The notes: generated by a model from the letters alone, not told the origin. A stretch of 35,626 nt of DNA from Anaerolineae bacterium (GCA_028275445.1 JAPWUQ010000005.1:1-35626); one strand, 5' to 3'; positions 9,378 to 18,755 are shown, counted from the stretch's first letter. Numbers and translations: made by a program.

Positions 9378-12300
9378 TTATCGGCCCCCGCCGGCGTATA
9401 AGAGGATAAGAGGCAGAAGGGTCCTCCCCATGCCGGCGCCCCGCAGAGCCACCATGCCGTCCGCCGGGTTCACCGCGTTGCTGAAAATCACCAGCATGTC
9501 GCTCCAGACGCCCGAGGCCGGCGGCGAGAAAGCGATGGCGAAGCTCTCGTACTGGCCGCGCGGGATGACCACGGGAAACCCCGTCGGATGCGCCAGCCGG
9601 AAAGCCCTCCCATCCACGAACGAGGCACCGGTGATGACGAGATTGGCACAGCCATTGGCAATGGGCGGGAAGGAGACCCACACCTCTTCCTGGGCTGTGC
9701 GGCCGGCCGGCAGGCTTCCGAAATCAATGCTCCGGCGGGAGACAGCGATGCGTACCTCGCACGCCGGCGTGACCGTCGGGGTAGGCGTTGGCCCCAGGGT
9801 GGCGGTCGCCGTCGGCGTGGCCGTGCTGGTAGCTGTGGCAGTCGGGGTGGGCGTGCTGGTAGGCGTGAGTACCGGCGTGCCGGCCGTGGGGGTCGGCGTC
9901 CAGGTCATGGTCGGCGTGGCCGTCCAGGTCGGGGTGGCCGTCGCGGTGGGCGTATAGGTGGCCGTCGGGGTGGCCGTCCGGGTGACGGTCGGCGTCGGCG
10001 TGGAGGTCGGCATGACGGTGGCGGTCGGGGTGGCGGTGGGGATCACCGCCGGCACCTGGTAGACGATCTGCAGTTTCGGCCGCGAGGCCGGCGAGACCGT
10101 ATATTCGGACGAGGCGAAGCGGTAATACAGGCTCCCCTGCCCCGGCCCCAGGAGCAGGACGCCGAAATTGCCGGCGGGGTCCCGCACCCAGTCCGCCACC
10201 AGCGAGGTGATATCGAAATTCAGCCAGGTGTTGATATTGGAGGCGGTCTGCACCGCCGCCGGGGTCGTGTCATAATCCCCGCCGGGCGTCTGCCAGGGGA
10301 CGCCGGCACGCGCCGTGTTCCACGTCGCCGCCGCTTCCTCCCAGGCCCTCGTCACCCGATGCGCCGTGATCATCATGGACTGGCTGGGATAGCGATATGT
10401 CGGCCATATGCTCAATGTGGCCTGCAGGATCGTGGCGTACGGCGGGATGCTCGACAGGTCAAAGGCGACCAGCACGCGCAGGGCGTTATCGCCGCGCAGC
10501 CACAGCGCATCTTCCGCGCCGTGGACCTGGTTGGGATTCCAGGCATCCAAGCTGGTATCCCGGACGCCCTGGTAGCCGTCCAGGCCGCGCTGAAGCACGA
10601 TGGTGGTGGGCACCGGCGAGGCTGTCGGGGTCGGTGTATAAAGGGGGGTGGGGGTCGGCGTCGGCGTAGGGATAAAGTAGCTGATGCTGAGGTAGGGGCG
10701 TTTGCCGGCATCCACATATTCCCGCGAATATGCCGAATAGCGCACATAGGGATGCACGCCGGCCTCGCCGCGGATCAACACGCCCTCGTTGGGCAGTGCG
10801 CCGCTGACCCACTCCTGCACCAGCGCGGTGATATCCCACGAAGCCCATCCCAGGCCCGTCAGGAGGGTGATGGCCGCCGGCTCCCCGCGGCGGTCGCCCG
10901 GCACGCCGTTGGCCCCGCCGGCGGACCAGGCCTGCCCCACGGCCGCCTGCCCCCAGGTCGCCTCATATTCCACCCAATGACGATTCACGGCATACACCGC
11001 GGCGGTAATGGTGTCCACGGCACTGCGCTCGCCGAAATAGAGATACATTTGGGCGCTGGTGATAATGGCATCCCGGGGAATTTCGGAAAGGTCGAAGCGC
11101 AGGAGGATCTCCTGCCGGCTGTCCTCCACCACCTGCAGCATAGGGTTGGCGCCAAAATTCACCCCGGGCTGATACAGGTCCAGGGTCGTATCCGCTTCGG
11201 CCGGGGCGTCATCGCGGCCGGTGGCCGGCACGGTGGGGGTAGGAGTGCCGGCCGGCGTGGCGGTCATGGTTGGCGTCGGCGTGCGGGTCGGCGTGACAGC
11301 GGACGAAGTGGCGGTGCGCGTCGGGGTGAGGGTCGGTGTGGACGTTGCTCCGCCGGCCGGGGTGGCGGTGGGCGTCGGGGCGGGAAGGAGTGCCGGCTGG
11401 CGCTCCACGACGACCATATGGATGATCTCGTCCCCGTCGCCCCGGCAGTCAATATAGAAATCGCTCCCGCCGGGCCCCCGGTTGGCGAACTGCGCGTCGT
11501 AGAGCACGAAGCTCACCCGCTTCCATGTGCCCGTGTTGGTCTTATACACGATGCCGGCGCTCTCCGCCGGCGAGTTCGCGCCGTCGTATTTCAGCTCCCA
11601 GGCGTCATAGCCGCGGTCGAAGTAGGTCACCGTGATGGTCACCGGGGCGGTGGTGGTAAAGGCATCGTCCAGCTTGAAGAACATATAGGGGTTGCCGCTG
11701 GCCTGGTCGGTGCGGCGGGTGATCCAGCCCTCTTTCGTGCCGGCGAGGTAGCTCACGTTCACCTCGTCCACCAGCGATCCCTGCTGAATCTCATACCCTT
11801 CGCAGTAGTCCTGGGCGGTGCGTGAGGTCTGCTGGGGATTGCAAAAGCCGTCACGCCAGGTGATGGCGCGCGTGTCACCGCCGGGCACCGTATCGTCCTG
11901 CGTGAGCCATTCGCCGAAGTTGCCCCGCTCGGCGTACCAGTAAAAGCCGGATTCGCGCAGTGCCACCCAGGCCGCCGGCGCCGTGCTCACATCCTGCCCC
12001 AGCAGGCGGTTGGCAAAGCGCAGGATGTCAGTGTTGGCGGTGTCGGTGATGATCTGCCGGCCCAGCACCAGATAGTCGGCATGCTTCGCCAGCCCGCTCA
12101 GGATGCCCCAGTACGCCAGCGTGGAATCCGCGAGATAATAGGGATACGTCCCCTCCCAGGCGATCGGCACCTCCGTCCAATGGAGCAGGATGGGGTCGTA
12201 GGCCCCACACTGGTAGAGCGAATAGCCGGGATCGTTGATGACGGTGGCATCGGCGTCCGCGGCCAGCCCGTTGTGCTTCAGCCCCACTCCCAGCGAGGCG

Positions 12301-13049
12301 GCGTAGTTGGTGAACTCGCGGCGCTCGCAGGGCGAGAGGAAGCGCGGCGCGAACTGCAGGAACAGGGGCTTGTTGCGGAAGGCCTGGCGGTAGATATCGG
12401 TGATGGCATTGACCGTAGCGATCCATTTGGCGCTGTCCAGGCCGGCGGCTTTCAGGCAGTCATTGGCGCTGGCTTCCGCCGGCGTCGTCTCGCCGTACAT
12501 GCCCACCGAAATCTGCACCCAGGCGACGCGCGGGTCGTTGTCATAGCGGGCGGCCAGGGCGCGCACGAAGTTGCCGAATTTCTGCTGATAGAGGGGGTTC
12601 CAATAATGCGGGATGCGCTTGCCGCCGCAGTAGGCAGAGGGCACGCCGGCGCTATACACCCACAGCGGTGTGGCGCTGTCCGCCGGCGCCTCGTTGCGGA
12701 AGGTATCCACCGCAATGCCGGCCGGCTTGCCGGCGGCCTCCTGATTGTCCAGCCAGGTATCGATGAGGCCCCATTGATACTGCCCCTCCGCCGGCTCCAG
12801 CGCGCTCCAGGACCAATCCTGGTGCCCTCCCACAATGATGCCGGGATAATTGGCCGGCGTCAGGCCGGAGCGGCCGTCGTCCTGAAACACGTAGATGCCC
12901 GGGGCAGGGACGCGCGGGGCGGAGAACTGCGCCTGGGCCCCCGCCGGCGAACGAGCATCCACCGGCAGGCTCCGGTAGAGGATTATGACCATCAACAACA
13001 GCCCACCCATTCGCGCGGCCCAGCGCGCGGCCACAGAGCTTTTCATCAC
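9378..13049 (-). CDS. Large modular secreted protein: GH-like TIM-barrel-type domain, CBM-like domain, two DNRLRE-like domains, TP-rich linkers, ASH/HYDIN-like domain
   Basis: N-terminal signal/TM; 'GGHQDWSWSALEPAEGQYQWGLIDTWLDNQEAAGKPAGIAVDTF'; two copies of the pattern 'LRFDLS.IP..A.I..A.....V.R.W.E..ATW....' then 'W...DIT.LV..WV'; 'IDFGSLPAGRTAQEEVWV'; TP-repeat linkers. Confidence 0.85.
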   Translation of the reverse strand: MMKSSVAARWAARMGGLLLMVIILYRSLPVDARSPAGAQAQFSAPRVPAPGIYVFQDDGRSGLTPANYPGIIVGGHQDWSWSALEPAEGQYQWGLIDTWLDNQEAAGKPAGIAVDTFRNEAPADSATPLWVYSAGVPSAYCGGKRIPHYWNPLYQQKFGNFVRALAARYDNDPRVAWVQISVGMYGETTPAEASANDCLKAAGLDSAKWIATVNAITDIYRQAFRNKPLFLQFAPRFLSPCERREFTNYAASLGVGLKHNGLAADADATVINDPGYSLYQCGAYDPILLHWTEVPIAWEGTYPYYLADSTLAYWGILSGLAKHADYLVLGRQIITDTANTDILRFANRLLGQDVSTAPAAWVALRESGFYWYAERGNFGEWLTQDDTVPGGDTRAITWRDGFCNPQQTSRTAQDYCEGYEIQQGSLVDEVNVSYLAGTKEGWITRRTDQASGNPYMFFKLDDAFTTTAPVTITVTYFDRGYDAWELKYDGANSPAESAGIVYKTNTGTWKRVSFVLYDAQFANRGPGGSDFYIDCRGDGDEIIHMVVVERQPALLPAPTPTATPAGGATSTPTLTPTRTATSSAVTPTRTPTPTMTATPAGTPTPTVPATGRDDAPAEADTTLDLYQPGVNFGANPMLQVVEDSRQEILLRFDLSEIPRDAIITSAQMYLYFGERSAVDTITAAVYAVNRHWVEYEATWGQAAVGQAWSAGGANGVPGDRRGEPAAITLLTGLGWASWDITALVQEWVSGALPNEGVLIRGEAGVHPYVRYSAYSREYVDAGKRPYLSISYFIPTPTPTPTPLYTPTPTASPVPTTIVLQRGLDGYQGVRDTSLDAWNPNQVHGAEDALWLRGDNALRVLVAFDLSSIPPYATILQATLSIWPTYRYPSQSMMITAHRVTRAWEEAAATWNTARAGVPWQTPGGDYDTTPAAVQTASNINTWLNFDITSLVADWVRDPAGNFGVLLLGPGQGSLYYRFASSEYTVSPASRPKLQIVYQVPAVIPTATPTATVMPTSTPTPTVTRTATPTATYTPTATATPTWTATPTMTWTPTPTAGTPVLTPTSTPTPTATATSTATPTATATLGPTPTPTVTPACEVRIAVSRRSIDFGSLPAGRTAQEEVWVSFPPIANGCANLVITGASFVDGRAFRLAHPTGFPVVIPRGQYESFAIAFSPPASGVWSDMLVIFSNAVNPADGMVALRGAGMGRTLLPLILLYAGGGR
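9765..10050 (-). repeat. Low-complexity DNA encoding a roughly 90-aa Thr/Pro-rich linker
   Basis: Translated 'PTATPTATVMPTSTPTPTVTRTATPTATYTPTATATPTWTATPT...'; shorter ones near 10625-10680 and 11220-11390. Confidence 0.85.
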
Positions 13050-13091
13050 TTACCACCCCTGGAGATGCGTTATCCGAAGCAAAGGCCGGCG

Positions 13092-13120
13092 TTGCACAAT
13101 TGGCCCACACGTTATATAAT
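13092..13120 (+). promoter_or_regulatory. NUDIX gene promoter TTGCAC-N17-TATAAT
   Basis: TTGCAC 13092-13097, TATAAT 13115-13120, 17-bp spacer. Confidence 0.65.
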
Positions 13121-13178
13121 GACGGGAAAATGACTACCTCGTCACGGCATGCAGTGCCGGAACATCCGATTCGCCCCG

Positions 13179-13207
13179 AGTATAACAGACGAACCGTAAA
13201 GGGACAA
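13179..13207 (-). promoter_or_regulatory. Promoter of the large secreted protein gene TTGTCC-N17-TATACT
   Basis: Reverse complement of GGACAA (13202-13207) and AGTATA (13179-13184), 17-bp spacer. Confidence 0.65.
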
Positions 13208-13230
13208 AACGGGCCAGGAAAGAGGTGCGC

Positions 13231-13821
13231 ATGGCTTCACTGCAACCGGATAAACCCCTGGAAGCGTGGCAGGTATTGGGAGAGCGGGTCGTATATGACA
13301 ATCTCCCCTGGTTGAGGCTGATCGAACAGCATGTGCTGTTGCCCAACGGCCGGCATATCGAGCGCTATCTGGTCAGCGAAGGCCCGGATGTGGTGATGAT
13401 GTTTCCGGTGACTCCGGAGGGCCAGGTCATTTTCGTGGAGCAGTACAAGCACGGCATGGGCATGCTCTCGCTGGACCTGCCGGCCGGCTACATGGACGAG
13501 AGCGACCCCTCGCCCCTGTTCGCCGCACAGCGGGAGCTGGAGGAGGAGACCGGCTATCGGTCAGAGCGCTGGACGCACCTGGGGAGCCTATTCATGAGCC
13601 CCAATCGCTCCCGCGGCCAGATCCATTACTTTTTGGCGGAAGACTGCCGGCCGGCCGGCCAACAGCACCTGGACCCGACGGAGGAACTGCGCGTCTATCT
13701 GCGCCGGCTGGAGGACATCCCCGGGATGATGGTGGATGGCTCCGTGCGCACCATTTCCTCCATCGCCGGCATGGCGCTGGGCGTGCTGGCAGTGCGCGGG
13801 AGCCTGGCCGGCACAGGGTGA
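13231..13821 (+). CDS. NUDIX hydrolase (ADP-ribose pyrophosphatase-like)
   Basis: Nudix box 'AAQRELEEETGYRSERWTHLG'; 'VIFVEQYKHGMGMLSLDLPAGYMDE'; ATG 13231 has a better-placed RBS than GTG 13225. Confidence 0.93.
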   Translation: MASLQPDKPLEAWQVLGERVVYDNLPWLRLIEQHVLLPNGRHIERYLVSEGPDVVMMFPVTPEGQVIFVEQYKHGMGMLSLDLPAGYMDESDPSPLFAAQRELEEETGYRSERWTHLGSLFMSPNRSRGQIHYFLAEDCRPAGQQHLDPTEELRVYLRRLEDIPGMMVDGSVRTISSIAGMALGVLAVRGSLAGTG

Positions 13822-13887
13822 ATCCTGTGCTCCATGTGCCGAAGCCTGTAGAACAGGGTTCATCTTCATTTAGGTAGGGGTGAGCGG

Positions 13888-14931
13888 TTGGAAACATCGG
13901 AGAAACGCGCGGATCGCGAGACAGCAGGGCCAGCGCTGGCTCCCCGCCATATTCGCATGGACACCCTGGCGCGCTGGGCACTGCGCGCCGCCGGCCCCCT
14001 GATCCTGATCGGCATCCTGCTGTTCGGGGTGGACTTTTCGCGCGCCCTGGCCCTGCTCCTGAACGTCCAGCTCCCCTTGCTGCTCATCTCCTGGTTCGTG
14101 ATATTCCCGATAGTGGTGATACTGCGCTCCCTCCGCTGGCACATCATCGCCCGCATATACGACATCCGCCAACCGTTTTCCATGAGCATCTTGCTCTATT
14201 TCCTGGGCTTCTCCGCCGGCTTCTTCATCTCCGACGGCATCAGCGCCTTCGTGCGTTCGGTGTTCCTCAATCGCGATGGCTACCGCTGGTCGGTCTCCCT
14301 CCTGACGCCTTTCTGGGAGAAGACGGTGGAACTCATCGCCATCCTGCTGTCCGGCCTCATCGCCTTTGCCGCCCTGCCCCAATTGGTGTTGAACCGCGGC
14401 CTCCTGTACCTGGCCCTGATCCTGGGCGCCGGCATCACCGCCTCCACCGCGCTATTACTCTCGCCAGGCGTCCAGTCCTGGGCCTTTGAGCGCATTTTCC
14501 CCTGGCTGGCGCGCCGCACATCCCGCCTGCGCCAGGAATCGGGCGCGGCCCTGCTGGCCGAATTCCGCCGCATGCGGCCGAGGGCGGTGGTCGGCCTGAC
14601 GCTGTTCTCCATCGCCACCCGCCTGTTGTATTTCTATTCCCTTTACCTGGTGGGACAGGCCATGGGGTGTCCGCTCTCCTTCTGGCAGGTCTCGCTGGTA
14701 ATGGCCTTCGTCAGCCTGGTCACCATGCTGCCGATCGGCATCGGGGGCATTGGCAGCCGGGATGTGGTGATGATCCCGACCTTTCATCTGTTCGGACAGC
14801 CGGCCGAGCAGGCTGTCGCCTTCTCATTCCTGATCCTGCTGACCAACGTCATCTGGCGGGCGCTGGGCGCGCTGGCATGGACGCTTCTCCCGCGCTACCT
14901 GCCGGCACCCGCCTCCGAGGATACCCCCTGA
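13888..14931 (+). CDS. Lysylphosphatidylglycerol synthase TM region / flippase-like membrane protein
   Basis: Multi-TM; 'LRSLRWHIIARIYDIRQPFSMSILLYFLGFSAGFFISDGISAFVRSVFLNRD...TPFWEKTVELIAI', 'LPIGIGGIGSRDVVMI' typical of the LPG_synthase_TM family. Confidence 0.88.
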   Translation: METSEKRADRETAGPALAPRHIRMDTLARWALRAAGPLILIGILLFGVDFSRALALLLNVQLPLLLISWFVIFPIVVILRSLRWHIIARIYDIRQPFSMSILLYFLGFSAGFFISDGISAFVRSVFLNRDGYRWSVSLLTPFWEKTVELIAILLSGLIAFAALPQLVLNRGLLYLALILGAGITASTALLLSPGVQSWAFERIFPWLARRTSRLRQESGAALLAEFRRMRPRAVVGLTLFSIATRLLYFYSLYLVGQAMGCPLSFWQVSLVMAFVSLVTMLPIGIGGIGSRDVVMIPTFHLFGQPAEQAVAFSFLILLTNVIWRALGALAWTLLPRYLPAPASEDTP

Positions 14932-14986
14932 CCTCGCACGGTCAGCGGAGGTAAGAACATTCGCTATCCATCATAGGAGTATATCC

Positions 14987-16675
14987 ATGCCGGCTCATGG
15001 CTCTCGTTCTGCTCGCACCCTGGTCATCGGCATTGACGGTGCGACCTTTGATCAGATCATCCCGCTGGTGAAAGGGGGCCGACTGCCGCACATCGGCGCC
15101 CTGCTGGAGCAAGGGAGTTGGGGACCGCTCCGCAGTACCATTCCGCCGGTGACCGCGCCGGCCTGGAGCAGTTTCATGACCGGCGTCAACCCCGGCCGGC
15201 ACGGCATCTACGACTTCCGCTACCGCGATGCCGGCACATATGAGCTTCGCACCAACAACCTGACCATGAACCGTGCCCCGACCCTATGGGAGGTGCTGAG
15301 CCGGCACGACAAGCGCTCCTGCCTGATCAATATCCCGGCTTCCTGGCCGCCGCGGCCCATCAACGGGTTCTGGGTGACGGGCATATTGACGCCGGCGGAC
15401 GCGACAACCTACACCTATCCCCCCGAGCTGACGGAGCAAATCCGCCGCGCCATCCCCGATTATGAGGTCTGGCCGGCCAGCGTCTTTCATCCCACGGGCC
15501 GCGAGCGCGAGTTCCTGCGGACCATCGAGGAGCTGACCTGGAAGCGGGTGGAGCTCTTCCGCTTCCTGCAAACGCGGGCAGAGTGGGATACGGCGATGGT
15601 GGTCTTCATGGGGGCGGACCAGGTCCAGCACGCCATGTGGCATTATCAGGACCCGACGCACCCGCAGTATGATCCGGATGCACCGGCCGAGTTCCGCGAT
15701 GCCATCGCCCACACGTACGAGGTCATCGACGCGGCTGTCGGAGCGCTCCTGGCGGAGGCCGGCCGGGAACTCAATGTCTTCCTGGTCTCCGACCACGGCT
15801 TCGGCCCGCTGGACGACTGGTTCCACATCAACACCTGGCTCATCCAGGAAGGGCTGATGGTGGTGAAGCCGCACGTGAAGAGCCGACTGAAGCATCTGCT
15901 GTTTTCCTTGGGCTTCACCCCGCTGAATCTGTATGAGTGGTTGCTCCGGCTCAGGCTGAACCGGGCGGTCGCCCATGCCACGCGCCACCGCCGGGAGGAA
16001 ACCTTTGCCCTACTGCGCCGGCTGTTCGTCTCCTTTGACGACGTGGATTGGAGCCGCACGGTGGCCTATTCCATCGGCAACGCCGGCCCCATCTTCATCA
16101 ATCTGGCCGGCCGGGAACCGCAGGGCTGTGTCCCGCCGGAGCGCTACGAGGAAACGCTGGAGATGGTGGCAGAACGCCTGCGGCGCATCACCGACCCGCG
16201 CACCGGCCGCCCGCTGGTCACCGAAATCGTCTTCGGCAAGGATATATATGCCGGGCCGTATGCCAGCAACGGCCCTGATATCATGGTGCTCATGCGGGAT
16301 ATGCGCGTCTGTGCCTACGGCAACACCCACTTCTCCTCGCACCGCTGGCTGACGCCGGTGTACGGCCGCACGGGCTGGCACCGCATGGACGGCATCCTGG
16401 TGGCCGCCGGCCCGGACATCCGGCAGGGGGAGCAAGTCGCCGGCGCCCGCCTCTGGGATGTATATCCCACCATCCTGGCGCTGATGGATGTGCCCATTCC
16501 CGCCGGCCTGGATGGTCAGCCCCTGCTCTCCCTCCTGCGCGATGCAGCGCGGGAACGCATCCGCTACGATTCCCAGGGTCTGGAGCAGTATTATCAAAGC
16601 GAGGAGCGGTTGGGATACTCCGCCGAGGAGGAGGAGATGATGGAGCGCCACCTGAAGGGGCTGGGTTATGTGTAA
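14987..16675 (+). CDS. Alkaline phosphatase superfamily / type I phosphodiesterase-nucleotide pyrophosphatase-like protein
   Basis: 'LVIGIDGATFDQIIPLVKGGRLPHIGALLEQGSWGPLRSTIPPVTAPAWSSFMTGVNPGRHGIYDF'; 'VFLVSDHGFGPL'; C-term 'YSAEEEEMMERHLKGLGYV'. Confidence 0.92.
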   Translation: MPAHGSRSARTLVIGIDGATFDQIIPLVKGGRLPHIGALLEQGSWGPLRSTIPPVTAPAWSSFMTGVNPGRHGIYDFRYRDAGTYELRTNNLTMNRAPTLWEVLSRHDKRSCLINIPASWPPRPINGFWVTGILTPADATTYTYPPELTEQIRRAIPDYEVWPASVFHPTGREREFLRTIEELTWKRVELFRFLQTRAEWDTAMVVFMGADQVQHAMWHYQDPTHPQYDPDAPAEFRDAIAHTYEVIDAAVGALLAEAGRELNVFLVSDHGFGPLDDWFHINTWLIQEGLMVVKPHVKSRLKHLLFSLGFTPLNLYEWLLRLRLNRAVAHATRHRREETFALLRRLFVSFDDVDWSRTVAYSIGNAGPIFINLAGREPQGCVPPERYEETLEMVAERLRRITDPRTGRPLVTEIVFGKDIYAGPYASNGPDIMVLMRDMRVCAYGNTHFSSHRWLTPVYGRTGWHRMDGILVAAGPDIRQGEQVAGARLWDVYPTILALMDVPIPAGLDGQPLLSLLRDAARERIRYDSQGLEQYYQSEERLGYSAEEEEMMERHLKGLGYV

Positions 16676-16703
16676 TGCCATCCCGCGGCGGAGGGTGTAG
16701 GGC

Positions 16704-18755
16704 ATGCAGATCATCCGACTCATGTTGGCCATTGCGCTTTGTTGGGGGCTGCCCGGCTTCTTCCTGGTGAGCCTCATCTGGCCGCGGGAGGAAGGGCTTT
16801 CCATCCTCGGAAGGGGTGTGCTCTCCGCGGCGTTGAGCGCGGTGGTCACCTCGCTGATTGGCCTGGCGCTGGCCGGCCTGCACCGGCTGAACGCCGGCTG
16901 GGCCTGGGGGGCCATGCTGGCGTTGACAGCCGTACTGGCAGGCATATGGCTGGGCCGGCGGCCGGCGCGGCCGCGGTTGGCATGGAGCCGGCGGAGCGCG
17001 ATCACTGCCTTCATCCTGCTGGTCACCCTGGCGGTCGTCCTGGCGCCGCGGCTCTATCTCGCCTTCGGCCCTAATCCCATTCCCCTGGAGCCCGATTCCT
17101 GGGCCTATATGGCCGACACGACCCGCATCATTGCCGCCGGCACCATCCCCGAACGGGTCTATCAATGGGGCATCGAAACCACATTCCCCACCGACAAGGT
17201 GCTTTTCCTGCTCTTCAGCGCCGTATTCCAGCTCCTCAGCGGCCTGGACGCGCTGGGCGTGATGACCTGGGTCACCCTGTTGTACGCGGCGGCCGGCGCG
17301 GCGGCGCTGTGGCTCTGGCTGCGGGAATTCCTCCCCATCTCCATCGCCTCCGCCCTGACGATGCTGGTCTTCCACGACGATTTGGTGGGCTACGGGCTGT
17401 TCTCCAACCGCTTCGGCGAGGAGTTCTTCCGCGCCGAGGGTTTCGCGCTGATGCTGGGATTCGCCGCGCTGTGGTTGACCAGCCGGCAGTTGCACAGCCG
17501 CGGTCAGCGCCTATGGCCGCTCATCTCCGTGCTCCTGGCCGTCATGGCGCTGTCGCACGGCGTGGCGGCACTGTCTATCGCGCTGTTGATCGCGGCCTTG
17601 TTCGCCGGCCATTGGCTCGTCGAACGTCTGCGAGGAACAGCGCCGCTGGAATTGGCGAAGATCGCCGGCGGCGCGATCACCGCTACCGGCCTGCTGTTCC
17701 TCTGTGTCAACGGCGTCCCCCAGCCGCATTTTGCCGGGGTCCTCGCCGATTCCAGCGGCTATCAGCAGTTCGGGGACCAGGACCCCTCATACCTCCTCAA
17801 GCTCCGCCTGTCGGGAAAGGATGACGGTCTGTACCTGTACCTGCGGCCGAAATCGCTCCAGCGGTTTTATGAATCTCCTGCACGCCTATGGGAGCTGTTA
17901 CTGCGCCGTTCCTTCCCGCCGGCCATGACCTTGGGCCGCGCCCGGGCCGGCATCGCCCTGTTTCTCCTGGGAGCGCTGCTGCTCTGTGGGACGCGGGTGC
18001 TCCCATCGGCCGCCCGTGCCGCGGCGGCCGGCCTGCTGATGGGCTTCCTGGCCCTGTACGGGATAGGCCTGTTCTTCTCCTGGCGTTATGAGAACTACGC
18101 GCTGGCCCTGCACGGCGCCAACCGGGAGTTCCCATATGGCGGGCTGTGCGTGATGGTCCTGGCCGGCATCCTGGCCAGCGCGGGCCGGCAGGCATTCCCG
18201 CGCTGCCGGCCGTGGATGGGCCGCCTGTATGGGCTTGCATGGGCCATCGTGTGGCTGGCCCTGCTGGTGCCCGGCTACCGCAATATGCTGAACTCCTATG
18301 CGTCCCACGGCGACCTGAACCGCGACGGCATGCGCGCCCTCCAGTGGATCGCCCAGCATACCCCTTCCGATGCGGTTCTGTTGGTCAGCCGCCGCACGGC
18401 CGGCTCCGTGGAACTGCTGGCCGGCCGGCGCAGTCTCACCGAGGGCCGGGGCGCCTACCTGCGTCCCGAGGTGCTGGCACAGATTTTCCGGGTCATGGAC
18501 CAGGCCGAATGCTTCTTCCACGATCCCACCTGCACCGATATCATCACGACGCATCATGTGGATGTGGTCCTGTTCGCGCCGGCGGCGAGCATCGGGGGCA
18601 ATCTGCCGGATTTTGCCGAGGGCGTGGGCCAGGCCCAGTTGGACTCGGCCCCATACCTGCAGAACATCGCCCGATTCGGCGGCGTGTACATTTACCAGGT
18701 GAACCATACGCTGTTGGGAACAGACACCCCACCGGGTCAGGAGGTCGCGCCATGA
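16704..18755 (+). CDS. Large multi-TM protein, GT-C-like membrane glycosyltransferase
   Basis: Many hydrophobic segments, first-loop 'PIPLEPDSWAYMADTTRIIAAGTIPERVYQWGIETTFP', C-terminal soluble part; glycan-operon context. Confidence 0.65.
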   Translation: MQIIRLMLAIALCWGLPGFFLVSLIWPREEGLSILGRGVLSAALSAVVTSLIGLALAGLHRLNAGWAWGAMLALTAVLAGIWLGRRPARPRLAWSRRSAITAFILLVTLAVVLAPRLYLAFGPNPIPLEPDSWAYMADTTRIIAAGTIPERVYQWGIETTFPTDKVLFLLFSAVFQLLSGLDALGVMTWVTLLYAAAGAAALWLWLREFLPISIASALTMLVFHDDLVGYGLFSNRFGEEFFRAEGFALMLGFAALWLTSRQLHSRGQRLWPLISVLLAVMALSHGVAALSIALLIAALFAGHWLVERLRGTAPLELAKIAGGAITATGLLFLCVNGVPQPHFAGVLADSSGYQQFGDQDPSYLLKLRLSGKDDGLYLYLRPKSLQRFYESPARLWELLLRRSFPPAMTLGRARAGIALFLLGALLLCGTRVLPSAARAAAAGLLMGFLALYGIGLFFSWRYENYALALHGANREFPYGGLCVMVLAGILASAGRQAFPRCRPWMGRLYGLAWAIVWLALLVPGYRNMLNSYASHGDLNRDGMRALQWIAQHTPSDAVLLVSRRTAGSVELLAGRRSLTEGRGAYLRPEVLAQIFRVMDQAECFFHDPTCTDIITTHHVDVVLFAPAASIGGNLPDFAEGVGQAQLDSAPYLQNIARFGGVYIYQVNHTLLGTDTPPGQEVAP

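Noticed and set aside
9765-10050. Dense short repeats (gtcggggtggcggtcgg...) considered as CRISPR or VNTR
   Set aside because: No constant repeat/spacer periodicity; it is simply DNA encoding a Thr/Pro linker on the minus strand
9588-11825. 745-aa plus-strand ORF
   Set aside because: Shadow ORF antisense to the modular secreted protein; composition is G/R-rich low complexity with no recognisable domain
18146-18751. N-terminal extension of the 1337-aa ORF
   Set aside because: Overlaps the 683-aa membrane protein in another frame; R/G/P-rich text lacking protein features; true start is the ATGA overlap at 18752
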